A DNA stretch of 64,000 nucleotides. Origin: Lonicera japonica (lineage: Eukaryota > Streptophyta > Magnoliopsida > Dipsacales > Caprifoliaceae). Location of the stretch: the NCBI GenBank assembly GCA_021464415.1, contig CM038467.1, positions 15,021,411 to 15,085,410 of the forward strand, read 5' to 3'. Each line of letters starts with the position of its first letter. The stretch's first letter is position 1. Of this stretch, positions 21,171 through 31,960 are shown one piece after another. The notes under the pieces are model-generated. The model saw nothing but the letters and a program-made list of their open reading frames with translations. It did no database searches and was not told where the DNA came from. A program made the translations under genes and the position numbers.

Positions 21171-22312
21171 GGGTGATTTTATTTATATTCGTAAAATCTT
21201 GCGATTAATCCACATTGTTAAGTTAATCCGTGTTACCTATTAAATTAATCCGAGGAGTGTGGATAGACTGACAAAAAAATATTATTGATTTTATTTTAAT
21301 AAATATTATTTTACTAATAATTTAATATTAAAATATCCACTAAATTAATAACTCAGCGAGGCTTCTCACAAAGAACTGGTAAGATAATCGAGTGCTAATC
21401 GGAGAATATGGTGTTGTTCCTGCATTGATTCCTCTTCTGCGGTGTAGCGATCTGGTGACCAAAAAATGATCGGCCTAACCCCGTCCCACGTAGCCGGACT
21501 CCTCGTCTCTCCGCCAGAGCTACTACCCCCACACCCTCATCCACCTCTCTCTCTCCCTGCAACATTAGTCTATTATCCTTCACTTCCCTTGCCGATAAAC
21601 TCATCATCCACATACTTATATCTTCTATGTTTCAAAGCTATAATAATGAGATTCTGACCAAACAGAGATTGATGGGTGAAAAACCTGACAGGTCCTCCTC
21701 CATTTATTCGAGTTCTAGAGTGACGCTGCGTTGGATCGGTGGCATAGGAACTCAAATTCTTTGTCTTCTTCTTTATCTTCCTCGGAAAGATATTTTTATA
21801 TGCCTAGATCCGGGATTCTGAATTGGTTCGAGAATTATATAGGTCAAATTTGAAGGGGTGGGGTTTGAGGTGGGTGGGTTTGTGTAGGAAGAGAGAAGTT
21901 TGGGCAGAAACAATGAAGGAAATAGAAGGGACAAAAGGGTTAATAACAATTTCCATTACAAATGTTTAACCGTAGGTACCCTTTTGTTATATATCAAGAA
22001 AAATAGTCTATATTCTTATATAATCCACCGGTGGAGTTAGTGCCGGAGCAGGGGACGCGGCTGGTGGAGAAGGCGACGATAGTGTTGGGTAGTTTGGCGG
22101 TTATTTAGATAGGGAAGGTCGCTATGGTGGAAGAAGGTGGGATTCCGGCTATTGTTAAAGCCATAGACGATGGTTTATTTTTTTTATTTAATTATTAATT
22201 AATTTTAATTAATGGATATATTTATTAATTTTAAAAAAGATATTATTATGAAATTTTCATAATTTAAGAGTGGATTAACTGCAGAATCTCGCAGATAGAA
22301 ACAAAATCACCC
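21171..22312. mobile_element. Pack-MULE (Mutator-like element carrying a host gene fragment)
   Basis: A perfect 9-base duplication ATTTAAATA flanks it (21162-21170, 22313-22321). Ends GGGTGATTTTATTTATATTC and, reversed, GGGTGATTTTGTTTCTATCT are inverted copies; weaker similarity runs for about 180 bases (both arms contain AGTTAATCC-type words). The interior is GC-richer. The part at 22031-22172 is an ARM-repeat gene fragment (separate entry). The segment 21390-21850 has several short frames on both strands and may hold further captured sequence that I could not identify. No transposase. Confidence 0.85.
22031..22172 (+). pseudogene. Captured fragment of a U-box/ARM-repeat protein
   Basis: The plus-strand frame reads VELVPEQGTRLVEKATIVLG, SLAVI, a TAG stop, then GKVAMVEEGGIPAIVKAIDD. 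This closely follows the ARM-repeat pattern of plant U-box (PUB) ubiquitin ligases, where a helix ending in VLxxLA is followed by EGRxAIVEEGGIPxLVE. About 46 codons are present, roughly one ARM repeat. The stop replaces the position where relatives usually have Pro or Glu. The fragment ends abruptly in T-rich element sequence (22173 onward), as expected for DNA carried by a Pack-MULE rather than for a resident gene. Confidence 0.75.
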
Positions 22313-22361
22313 ATTTAAATATGTTCTAGAACATGATCAATTCTAAATTTTATTATCATTA

Positions 22362-22648
22362 TGGCTCCGTTTGATTGCAAAGATGTAAAAGGAAAATAAA
22401 TTTAATTAGTTTATATGAAAAGATAAAATATAAGGTGAGAGATGTTGCTTATTTTATAAGTAGATATCCCCTATACTTCTATATTTTTGGTGAAAAATTT
22501 TTATTCACCACTAAGCAAAGAAAATTTCTTCATGGAAAAACTTAAAAATCAAGAAAATATCATTCCTATCACTTAATTTATTTTCTATCTTTTCACAAAA
22601 CCTAACTCAATTTATTTTTCTTTTTCACATTGCAATCAAACGGAGCCA
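22362..22648. mobile_element. Short MITE (287 bases)
   Basis: A perfect 19-base inverted terminal repeat, TGGCTCCGTTTGATTGCAA, lies at both ends. No convincing target duplication could be read, so the superfamily is uncertain (hAT or PIF/Harbinger). No coding capacity. Confidence 0.75.
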
Positions 22649-22732
22649 AATGTCTGCTTTACTCATAATTAGTGGATAGAATTTATGGCTCATCTTCTTT
22701 TGTTTTTCCCCTCCCCTTTTAAGAGGTTCCAG

Positions 22733-24037
22733 TGCTGGTTTTATCAGTAGTCATCGTTGAGAGAATTGGGAGTTTTTTTTATAACTATGCTTTTTTTAAA
22801 CTTATTTAGCAAAACAGGGGACTTTTGAATTTATTTGTGAGAATAAAGTTGTTTTAAAATCGATAGTCAAAGTTGCGTTTTTTGCAGAAAAATCTCTACT
22901 CAAAATAGCGGTTTTTGGATAAAAAAAATCACGTTAAAAACGCTAGTCATGGTCGCGTTTTTACACTTAAAATCGATACCCAAGGTCGCGGTTTTAAGGG
23001 TAAAATCGATACTTATAATAGTGGTTTTAAACTGACAAAAAATTTTGCTCTAAAAACGCTATTCATTTTGGGCTTTTTTTAATTAAAATCACTATTCATA
23101 ATTGCGTTTTTTTAATTTAAATATTTTTTCCCACCATCGAAATAAAACACACAGAAACCTAAGTTCTATATTATTTATAACATTGCTTCTTTCTTCTTCT
23201 TCTTCTTCTTCTTCTTCTTCTTCTGCGCCGCTTCTGCTACTGCTGCTTCTTTTTCCTCTTCATCTTCATCTTCTTCATAGTTTAATTTTTAAAAAAAAAA
23301 ATGCTTAGAAGCTCTACCACCATTCATTCATAATAATTTTTCTCTATTTCAAAAAAATATGGTATGTCCATTTATGCTATTTTGATTATTTAAAGATCTA
23401 TATTTTTTGTTTATTTGTAGATTTATATATTTTGATTATTTGTAGATCTGTGTTTGCATGATAAGTATATGAATGGAGGAAGAAGGAGAGTGCGGAGCTA
23501 ATGGAGAGATGGAGGAAGGAGGAGCACTGCGGAGGAGGAAGAAGGAGCGCGGAAGAGAGAGCGAATGGAAGGAAGAGGATGGGCAGTTGTGGGTAGATTT
23601 GAAAAAATGGTAAAAACGCTGATAGATATGTCGATTTTATGGATAAAATCGAGACCACTAACATCGATTTTATCCATAAAATCAAGACTCGCTACCTCGA
23701 TTTTAGCGCCCGAATTTTTTTTCCCTAAAACCGCTACCTTGAGTAGCGTTTTTTCACCAAAAATAACTATATTGAGTAGCTTTTAAAATCACCCTATTTC
23801 CACAAATAAGTTCAAAACACCCCTATTTTATTAAATAAGTTTTAAAAACAGCATAGTTATCTAAAAAATTCCAGAATTGGTCGTAAACATTCTATGGAAA
23901 TTAGGTTTATGTTTGCCTGCATTCTTCTGCTACCCCTAGTTTTCCACCAGCATAAGATTTTAACTACGGGTCTATTATTTGGAGCCCGTATGTTCGTCAT
24001 TGGAACATTCACTGTTGCGAATATTTATGCTCCAGAG
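22733..24037 (+). pseudogene. OCT7-like (organic cation/carnitine transporter 7) exon split by a MULE
   Basis: OCT7-type proteins are 12-helix major-facilitator transporters related to nicotinate/organic cation carriers. Two pieces, 22733-22769 and 23881-24037, join in frame if the MULE and one copy of its 8-base duplication are removed. They give 64 codons without a stop. The first piece reads VLVLSVVIVERIG and the second starts RKHSM, so the join recreates an MFS ERIGRK signature. The second piece continues with the helix FACILLLPLVFHQ and then LLFGARMFVIGTFTVANIYA followed by PE. An acceptor (TTCCAG, ending 22732) and a donor (GTATATAT at 24038) bound the exon. The flanking exons were not found, so the locus is at best a partial gene as well as a disrupted one. 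Family assignment is from memory of the conserved LLFGxRMxxTGTFT and IYAPE motifs. Confidence 0.8.
22770..23872. mobile_element. Mutator-like element, GARTTTTT group, inserted in the OCT7-like exon
   Basis: An 8-base duplication AGAATTGG flanks it (22762-22769, 23873-23880). Left end GAGTTTTTTTTATAACTATG mirrors the right end, reversed GGAATTTTTTAGATAACTAT, with shared AAACTTATTTA further in. Inside each end are repeated palindromes of about 28 bases of the form AAAATCGATAnnnnnnnCGNGGTTTTA, about 7 copies on the left (22855-23115) and 4 on the right (23605-23770). The middle holds a (TTC)n tract (about 23195-23275) that creates Ser/Leu runs, and GA-rich sequence near 23475-23580. No transposase. 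Confidence 0.83.
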
Positions 24038-25194
24038 GTATATATCGTTTATCTTTACTTATCTTGAATGGCTCTCCTTAATTCATTCTATGCTGAACCT
24101 GATGCCTTCCTTCAATCCTTGCTCATACAAATTTGAAATTATGGTCTCCTTTTGGGCATCAAGAATCTAAATGGACCTTTATAAATGAATCTCAAAGGTT
24201 TTCTGTAATACAAATTCTTTTTACATAAAGGCCCTTTGAATATGAGCAACCAATAGTACCCTTTGATTCTAATCATCTGATCATCAATCCTGTTCCAAAG
24301 TCATGGTTTCTTCTCTCCAGCTATAACTTTGTGATTTAGATAGCATTTAAAAGAATTCTAAAGATTCATGCTACGTTAGTCTCTAACTAACAGAACACAA
24401 CACGTGGTCTTCCGCCAAATTTCCTCTCATGAATAATCATGATCGTTGACTCGTTCTATCCTGTAAGTACCTTATAATGGTAAAGCCTTCTTTCAGAGTA
24501 TGCTACAGATTTAGGATTATAAATATTCCCAACAAGTGCATGGCGTCGTTGCCTGGCTTTGTAGGAATAATGCATGCAAGTTCGTTCCCAGTTGGCCCTA
24601 TACTTGCATTGTTAGAAAATACACAAATATGGTTGAATATATATACTAGGTCGTAACCCATGTCAATGGCACCATCAACCATTAAAAAGGCATTTTAAAT
24701 TTCAACCACACAATTCTTATCTCGTTATACATTTTTAAGATTCAAAAAGCATCGCTCCTTATTATACATTATATATATGTTTTTTTGGCATATTATGGAT
24801 TCTAATGTATTTCTTGCTGGCAGACCCCATGAAGTGGTGATTTTTGTAGTTGGTGGAATAACATGAGGAATCACGTTCGGTTGCTCTACAAAATGCTATA
24901 AATTCTGGCATACGCGCTTCTTAATTCTAAGAGGTATGTTTTCAATCATCAATACATTTTTCAGTTAGATGCAAGTGCACTAACTGTATAGTGTCTACCT
25001 ATTTATGCACTGAGCATTGACTTGATATTCAATTCTACGTTACACGCTATGGAATTATGTTGGTCAGCTAATCCTTTTTTTTTTTCCTTTTAGGTTTGCT
25101 TCAAATCATTTTCACGCATACTCCATGCTGTTTTTCAATCTGGCTATTCTTGGGCTATGTACTACAGAGCATACACAGATCATCGCAGCGGTGA
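24038..25194. other. Downstream of the transporter fragment; no further exon found
   Basis: I looked for the next OCT7 exon (expected to start with the YPT...VG.GG segment) and found nothing convincing. A block at 24825-24950 starts after an acceptor-like TTGCTGGCAG but contains stops in all frames. A mini Helitron-like copy lies at 24646-24780. Confidence 0.35.
24646..24780 (-). mobile_element. Short Helitron-like element (about 135 bases)
   Basis: On the minus strand it ends GGGTTACGACCTAG at 24646, followed by host T, and its other end is TA-rich. A second copy at 53358-53497 shares the CGTAAC...ATG end, the CACAATT segment and the ATTTTTAAGATT ... TCCTTATTATA start. The 5' TC end is not certain. 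Confidence 0.45.
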
Positions 25195-26012
25195 AATCAA
25201 CTTTATAAGGTGCCAGGAGGCACGCATTTAGGCTCTTTTGGAGAAAAATGCGCTTAGGCGCAATTTATTCTGCATGTAACGCAGAAAGTGTAAGCCTTTT
25301 TTCTCTAATGCGTACGCATTATTTTTGAAGGCGTGCCCTTTGGCTCTTGAAAGTTGAAAATGCATACTTTGTGTTTTAATAGAAAAAGGAAAGAAACAAA
25401 TAGTAGATCACGTAGTCCTTCAAAACCCTAACCACGAGCAGCAGGCTATGTCAATATTGGGAGAGAGAGAGAGAGAGAGCATCAACATTAAATTCCTTAT
25501 TAGAGTATTAAATGAATCTGTGAAAGGGGTGCTGGTTTATGGCTCAAACTTATGCATGTATGATAATTGATAAATATATGAACCTATTATATTTATATAT
25601 GCATTTTAATTACCAGGACTGGGCTATTGGCCAGGACACGCTTCCAATCAATAGTGGAGTTAGGATTTTATTTCAGTAGTGGCTTCACTAGCATTAAAAA
25701 AAATAACATGACAATATATATATAGAGCTAACGAGGCTCCAGAAAGAACTTTTTTCTTTTAATGAAAACATGGACTTCTCCTTTTACGGGGTAATTCCCT
25801 CCGCCACTACTTCCAATAGGAAATTCATTGGAATTAGTTCGATTGTAAGTAGATAATTGTTACTAGTATGCAATCAGTTACATATAATTTTCTTAGTTTT
25901 AATTAAAATTTGCCATGCACAAAAGGCTTATGCTTGAAAGCCTTAAGGCCTACCCCTCGCTTTCAGGGGAGAAAATGCCTTGTTCTACGCTTTCGCCTTT
26001 TAAAATACTGAA
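25195..26012. mobile_element. Copy of a GGCGTACGCC-rich interspersed element
   Basis: The ends are rich in AGGCGCA / GCGCTTAGGC words and it closes with ACGCTTTCGCCTTTTAAAAT. The same closing sequence and the same words, including CACAAAAGGCTTRYGC and CTTAAGGCCTAC/CTTGAGGCTTAC, are in the insert within RPS3a intron 3 (37485-38110). It also contains a GA run (about 25462-25479). At 25676-25812 a smaller nested element has AGTGGCTTCACTAG and CTCCGCCACTACT as ends. No coding capacity. Confidence 0.5.
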
Positions 26013-27087
26013 TGTATGAGATCTCTTGTTAATAAATACAAATGTTTTGGACCATCGATTGAGTTGAATTAGTGTTCATTCTCAAAGTGCCAAAGTCATA
26101 TAGGAACTTTTTAGTTTTCATTTCTATAGGAAGTGTTGGTTTCAAATTTTGAAAAAGGACCTTGAAGCAGCTCAGCGGATAGCTCGGTCCATCGTTTGAA
26201 AGTCTATTCTTCTCACACCTAACGTCTTGCGTAAGTGTTTGCGACTTTAGAGAATTGTCTATACTCTATAGTATATATATTGCTCTTGTATCTCAAATTT
26301 TGGTTTGCTTTGATGAGAAAGATCAAGAGACAAATCACACATCAGGTATCTATATACTGTAATAGTGTGTTTGGCAACCCATTTTCGAAGTTTAGAATTA
26401 TTTTTTGCTCCAATATTCCAACTCCAAAACTTCAGAGTTGGGTTTAAACACACCAAAACTGAACATAAGGTCGTTGTACTTCAGTGCTTGGTATAGTTTT
26501 TCTTTTCTCTTCTCAACCCGTAAAAGATTGTAATTTCAATATGTTAAAAAGAGCCTTATACCTTTTGTATAAGATGAATTCGCAGAGAAATGTAAAAAGA
26601 AAACGACAAAAAAATAGGCAAGACAGATTGTGTTGTTGGTATAAGAAGAGGATAGATCCCCAAGTAGTTCTAGGAGAGGGGCGGGGCTCCAACATAAACA
26701 TCCTATTTGAATCCTCGCACCACTTGAGCGGAAATTTAACGGAGATTAGTAGGAAATATAGCGATACGATGGAACATGCCCTTTGTTGTTGACAAATACA
26801 TTTGAATTGTGATTTATCCTCTTTGTATACCTTTTCTTATCTATCAGAATATGTAAATCTTGATTATGATTTTCATTTTTTAATTTTCACTAGTAGTTTC
26901 AAAGCCATTGTATGGAAATGTAATGTTTTGCATTTTCACATTTGGATGTATGATAGTTTCGTTTTTTTGAGGATCATGTTGGGGTAAAATGAGTTGTCCT
27001 GTAGATCAGGTACCGGTAAACTAGGACACTGCAAGTTCTAAGGCTACACTATGACCTCCGTAACAGCTACGATATGAAACATAAATA

Positions 27088-27118
<31 letters not shown>

Positions 27119-28731
27119 TGTTACGAGGGAAAAAAGCAACAGCAAAACAGCAAAAAAACAAATAGCCAAACAAGCAAGCTGAACAAACTAGTCTCTCCTT
27201 TGGTATGCAACCCTTGCATATTTGCTTTTAGGGGTTCCACAAGTTCATTTGCTTTTTAGCTTTTTGAGAGATGATTTTTAGCTTTTTGTTGATGCCATTG
27301 CTTTTGGGTTTGGCAATTGCTTTTTGATGCAACCACCACCATCTCCACCCCCCTCTCTCTCTAAACCCTCTCACTTTCTCTTTCATCCGCACCAACTTCA
27401 AATTCCCATTTCACCTTGGCCCCTTCTCCACAAAATCACCCTCAGTCCACTATAAAACCGACCTGAATAGACATTTCGGAGTGGGAATTAAATTTCAGCT
27501 GTAGACCCATACTTGATATTATAGGGAAGAAGGTTTGGGAGCTTGTAATTTGTGGGTACATAGGCGTTCTAGAGAGAGAGGAATCAGGGAAGGAAAGAGA
27601 GATAAAAACCAAAGCTGAAATTGTAATTAAATGAAAACTGAAACCAAAAATTTGAAGAACTAAATGATGTACTGAAAAAAAAAAAAAGATGAAATGTAAA
27701 AGTTCTCTATTTTTCTCTATATATATGTTCTAACTTCTAAAATTGAAATAAAACTTTATTTACAGAGATTCCAAATAGAATATATATATATATATATATA
27801 TATCTAAACTGAACGATGTACTATTGGGTCTTGTTCTTCTTCTATTCTTGTTTATTAATGATCCCCAATTAAATTAACATAGCTCTATTTTGCAACTCAA
27901 CATATCAGACCATCATTATATTCCTTGATATGCTTTTGTGTTTCATAAATTTAGGGCTTATATTTTTTTTTGCATCGATTTAGTCTAGAGAGAAGGAGAG
28001 AAAATTTAGGATTTTAGAGCTGTAGATTTTCGATCTTCATTTGATGGGGTTTGCTAGATTGGCAATTAGTTTAATTATGTAGAGAGAGAGTTGAACTACC
28101 AAGCTTGGTGTGAAGAATAACGAACTTGGTGTGAAGAAGAATGGGTTGCAGGTGTTGTGTAGGAGATAGAACAAGAAGAACGAGCTAGCTACAGGGGTTT
28201 TGTTTTAGGAGAGAAATAGCTGTTTGATGGTTTTTGTTTTAAGAACGAATGTGCTTGTTTGGTTATAAATGTACGTTGGAGTTTAAAACGAGGATAGCTA
28301 ACTTTGGCACTAGTGCGTACGTATCACGTATGAGATCGGCACCGTATTATATATAACCCGTGCCGGTAATACTATGGCATCACTCATATAATTATTAAGT
28401 AAAGTAATTCTAAGAAAATGTAAACTAACAATGGTATAACATATTTAAAATAAAAAAACAAAAAAGATAAAGTCAATGATGCTGGCATCATACAACATTT
28501 ACATGGTGGTTGACTTGTGGCACCGTTAAAAAATTGTCTGATTTTCTTAAATTATTGAAAAAAGTTATAAGTATTAATTTATTCACAAAAAACCACAATA
28601 CACTTTCGTAAATAATAAAATTTTATTCTCACTAAAACTAAAAATCAACATGATTTTAACTACAGTAATTAGGAGAAGGGAGTTGGAAGTTTTGCGTCTT
28701 TTCATTGCTAAAACATTCAAAAATCCTGTAA
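26013..28731. other. AT-rich region with no recognised gene
   Basis: The longest frame (26484-26792) overlaps a frame on the other strand and has no known motif. TA runs lie at about 27084-27110 and 27781-27803. At 27280-27480 there is a CT-rich, GC-richer segment resembling a plant leader, and 28080-28290 is purine-rich. These two could belong to a further inverted-repeat element, but I could not match its ends. Confidence 0.35.
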
Positions 28732-28771
28732 AAACATAAAGACTAAATGACCAATAAGCACAATGTACTTT

Positions 28772-30517
28772 TGGCACGATAGTAATATTGCTATCGTGCG
28801 CCTTCGTCTTCTCCTCCATGGATCTAAAGTCCAAGGAGGTAATAGGTACGAAAAGTTTTGCAGATGTCGTTAGAAATTCAAATGAATCGAAATCTTTTGA
28901 ATTTAAACAACCAGGATCCTATCGAGGTGAGCCGGCGATTTTATTCTCCACCAAGGATATAGCGACTCTCTCCTACCCATTTAGGCTTGCTTTGATAGGT
29001 AAATTTTCACACGGTAGACCTTCACTTTCTGAAATTAAATCTATATTTGAAACTTTTGGCTTGAGATCAGCATTTAATATTGGATTGTTGGATAAGAAGC
29101 ACATATTAATTCGATTTGTTCATGAAGACGACTACCATCGGGTTTGGTTAAGAAAGTTGTGGTATCTTAAGAAGTATCCCATGCGAGTTTTCAAGTGGAC
29201 ATCGGAATTTCGAGTTGATATTGAATTAAGTATTGCGCCAATTTGGGTTAATTTACCATTCCTTCCAGTTCATTTTTTCTCTAAGCAAAGCCTCTTCTCT
29301 ATAGGGAATACCTTAGGAGTTCCAATGAAAATGGATGCAGTCACTGCTGCATTAGCACGCCCAAGTGTAGCTCGAATGAGCATATAAATGGATTTGCTCA
29401 AGAAGTTTCCTAACATAATATGGATTAATTGGATGTGGAAATCAAGGCTTTTGGCAGAAAGTTAGCTACGAGAAAGTCCCAAAGTATTGTTCGGCTTGTT
29501 TTAAGCAAGGTCATAATGCATCAGATTGTAAAATTGGAGAGTTTAGAAAGGGGATTGTTGATCAAAAAGTAGAAGTTATCTAGGAGATAAACATGTAGCA
29601 TGGGATGAAAAGCTAATAGTGGATCAAAAATTTATTTCTAAAAATTTGATTGACAACGAAAGATGTCAACAACAGGTTGTTGAGCCAATCATCCAAATAG
29701 AAAAGGTCATGAAGGAATCGAATTTAAGTGGTCAAAAAGTTAGCAGAGTTGATAAGAAGAATGTTGAAAATAAGCATCATGAGTAGGGGGTCACCAAGAA
29801 GGATGTGACAACTATTAAAGCTTTAGAGGCAAAAGGGAAAATATGTGGTGAAGAAGCAATTCTTGGGGAGCATTTTATTGCTGCTTCTAGTAAAGCAAAT
29901 GAAAATTTAGTTGATGATTCTCTTAGTTCAGAGGAAGAAGATGAAAGTGATTATGATGGCGACAATTCGGAAGCGCATTCAACTCAAAGTATTAAAAGCA
30001 ATATTTCACAGGTTCAATCAAGTATTAGCACCAAACAAGAAAACAATTTGCTGCGGGCTAGTGATGAAAGCGTTCACAAATCAAGATTAACTACAAACCA
30101 ATGCGATGTGACTTTAAGTCTAGCTACCCCTATTTTGGATTCGAGAACAGCCTTGACGGATAAGGATGGATTTACTTTAGTATGTTCTAAAGTTCAAAAA
30201 CAAGTTTTAAAAAAACTTCAGGTGGTTAAGTGGTCTCGGCCTCAATTTGACCAAGCAGAGATTTTTCTCTTAAATCAAGTTGGTTTAGACAATCCTAAAT
30301 GGTTAAGTACTCGTCATTTTGATAATGTTAATTACGTTAGTGGTCGGCCCAAAAGACTCATGCGCAAGCTTGCGCGCTTTGATCAATTTTCTTAACTTTT
30401 TTGTAGCTTTAATTTTCATTATAGGTCTTGATATAAGTTGTAGTGCCTCTTTTAAGATATTCTAATAAATTTTAGGGTGGGTTATTGCCAATAATTATGA
30501 TGGTGGCAAAAAAAAAA
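28772..30517 (+). mobile_element. ORF1-only LINE (non-LTR retrotransposon) insertion
   Basis: It ends in ten A's (30508-30517) and is flanked by a 13-base target duplication, CACAATGTACTTT (28759-28771) and CATAATGTACTTT (30518-30530), with one mismatch. Removing it restores the MULE arm. It starts with a perfect 9-base hairpin GCACGATAG...CTATCGTGC (28774-28799, loop TAATATTG), followed by ORF1. The second open reading frame of plant L1 elements (endonuclease and reverse transcriptase) is completely absent: only about 110 bases separate the end of ORF1 from the A tail. It must have been moved by an enzyme supplied elsewhere. Confidence 0.8.
28818..30395 (+). pseudogene. LINE ORF1 (DUF4283 and CCHC zinc knuckle), frame-broken
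   Basis: ORF1 proteins of plant L1 elements bind the element RNA. The ATG at 28818 gives MDLKSKEVIGTKSFADVVRN. A DUF4283-like domain follows, with LALIGKFSHGRPSLSEIKSI, FGLRSAFNIGLLDKKHILIR and FKWTSEFRVDIELSIAPIWV. The frame stops at 29385. Sequence continuing in other frames holds VDLLKKFPN-like MDLLKKFPNIIWI, then GFWQKVSYEKVPKYCSACF and KQGHNASDCK, a CX2CX4HX4C knuckle (about 29455-29535). A final frame, 29805-30395, is Ser/Asp/Glu-rich and ends PKRLMRKLARFDQFS. At least two frame breaks separate these parts, so it does not encode an intact protein. Confidence 0.8.
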
Positions 30518-30828
30518 CATAATGTACTTTACCTCGTTTTTCAGTTATGCCAACGAATTCTATTTTTCATCAAAAGTACCATTAAACTTTTCGCGTTATT
30601 TCATTTTGGTCCAAATTTTAACTTCTGTCAATTATTTTTAACGGAATGCTGAGTTGGCACAAAAAATCTGACGTGGCACTTAAAAAAATAATAATAATGA
30701 CGTGGCATTTAATCTCTTCTTCCCAACTCATTTTCTCTCTCTTTAATTTTTCCATTCCGGCCACTCCATTGATTCTAACATTTACCACCATTTTTTCTAG
30801 CCACCTCTATTTTTTTTTTCATCTTTTT

Positions 30829-31960
30829 TGTGAGAATCCGGACCCCTGACCCGAGAGGAATCCTCGTTCTCGGTTTTCTTAGTTTTGAAGAAAAACGTGT
30901 TTTGTAGAGCCGCCAGTTTGTTTTACAAGAAAACAAACAAAAGATCGTACGAAGGATAATTTGAAAATAAACTGTCTTTCATACGTTTGAAACCAGAGTT
31001 TATGTTAGGGTTCGGGAACTACGTTACAAATTGGGAAGGTGTTAGGCACCCAATTCGCCCTTTCGGTCTCTTAATGGATCATGTATTTAATTCATATTTT
31101 AGATATATTGCAAGTAGTTTAAATTATTTCCAAAATAATCCTTTCGGGTGAATTTGATTTAAAACGGTATTTTAGAAATCAGACTCGAGCTTTGCGAGGG
31201 CCTACGTATTCATTCGTAGAATGAAATCAGAGTCTCGTAGTTCCATTTATTTGGAAACTGTTTTTGTATTTTTGTTTTGTTTTGAAAATGTGTCAAAACG
31301 GATTTTAGATTTTTCGTAAAACTTAAAAAAGATTGATTTTAAAAGCAGCGAACTTCTTTGCAAGTTATCTAAGTTTTTGTATTAAAACTGTATAAAAATG
31401 CAGTATTGAAATTCAGGAGAGTTGTAGAAATGCGTACCTGAAGCGCTTGAAGAAGATCGACGACTACTTGTTTGCTTTTTTCTCTCTCTATAATTTTCTC
31501 TCTCTAACTTTCTCTCTCTAAAAACTTTCTCTCTCTAAAAACTCTCTCTAACGATCTTGACAGAACTTCTTATCTCTAGAAACTCTATTGAGGGTTCCTC
31601 TCTAAAATGAGACCCCAAGGGTCCAATTTATAACAAAATTTCGCCAAAAGTGCTCCAAAAGAGGCCAGTCGCAGGGGGTACACCTAGGGCGTGCGGCTAG
31701 GAGGTGACTGTGCGGCTAGGGCGTGCGGCTAGGGTATGGCCAACCGTGAGGTTAGGGAGCGTGCAGCTGGCTATCAAAAAACTCGATCCCCGTCCTAGTA
31801 AGCGAAGTGGCGACAAGCTTGTGATAGATTCCTGACGCGCTCAAAAATCAGGGTTTTCCTAACGGTCTCTTATATGCATGAAGATTCAAGACTTGATGCA
31901 GAATGCTTGTTTTGTATGAAAATTAGGTTCACACGAGAGTCGTGGATTAGGGTGTTCACA
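30829..31960. mobile_element. Solo LTR, 1132 bases
   Basis: It starts TGTGAGAATCCGG and ends GGTGTTCACA, inverted TGTGA/TTCACA boundaries typical of LTRs. The flanks CTTTTT and CTTCTT look like a slightly diverged 5-base duplication. Removing it joins the MULE arm sequence TTTCATCTT...TTCATGAACC found uninterrupted in the right arm. It contains GGGAAGGTGTTAGGCACCCA (about 31035-31054), a CTCTCTCTAA-repeat tract (31480-31560), and GTGCGGCTAGG repeats (about 31690-31735). No internal retrotransposon domain remains. Confidence 0.75.

Noticed and set aside
23102..23308. Ser-run protein with a hydrophobic tail
   Set aside because: Generated by a (TTC)n microsatellite in the MULE.
26484..26792. 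102-codon frame with a basic stretch
   Set aside because: No conserved motif, opposite-strand frame of similar length, AT-rich context.
28774..28799. Stem-loop with TAATATTG in the loop, reminiscent of a geminivirus/nanovirus replication origin
   Set aside because: The loop lacks the full nonanucleotide, the stem sequence is unrelated, and no Rep-like frame is near. It is the 5' end of a LINE.
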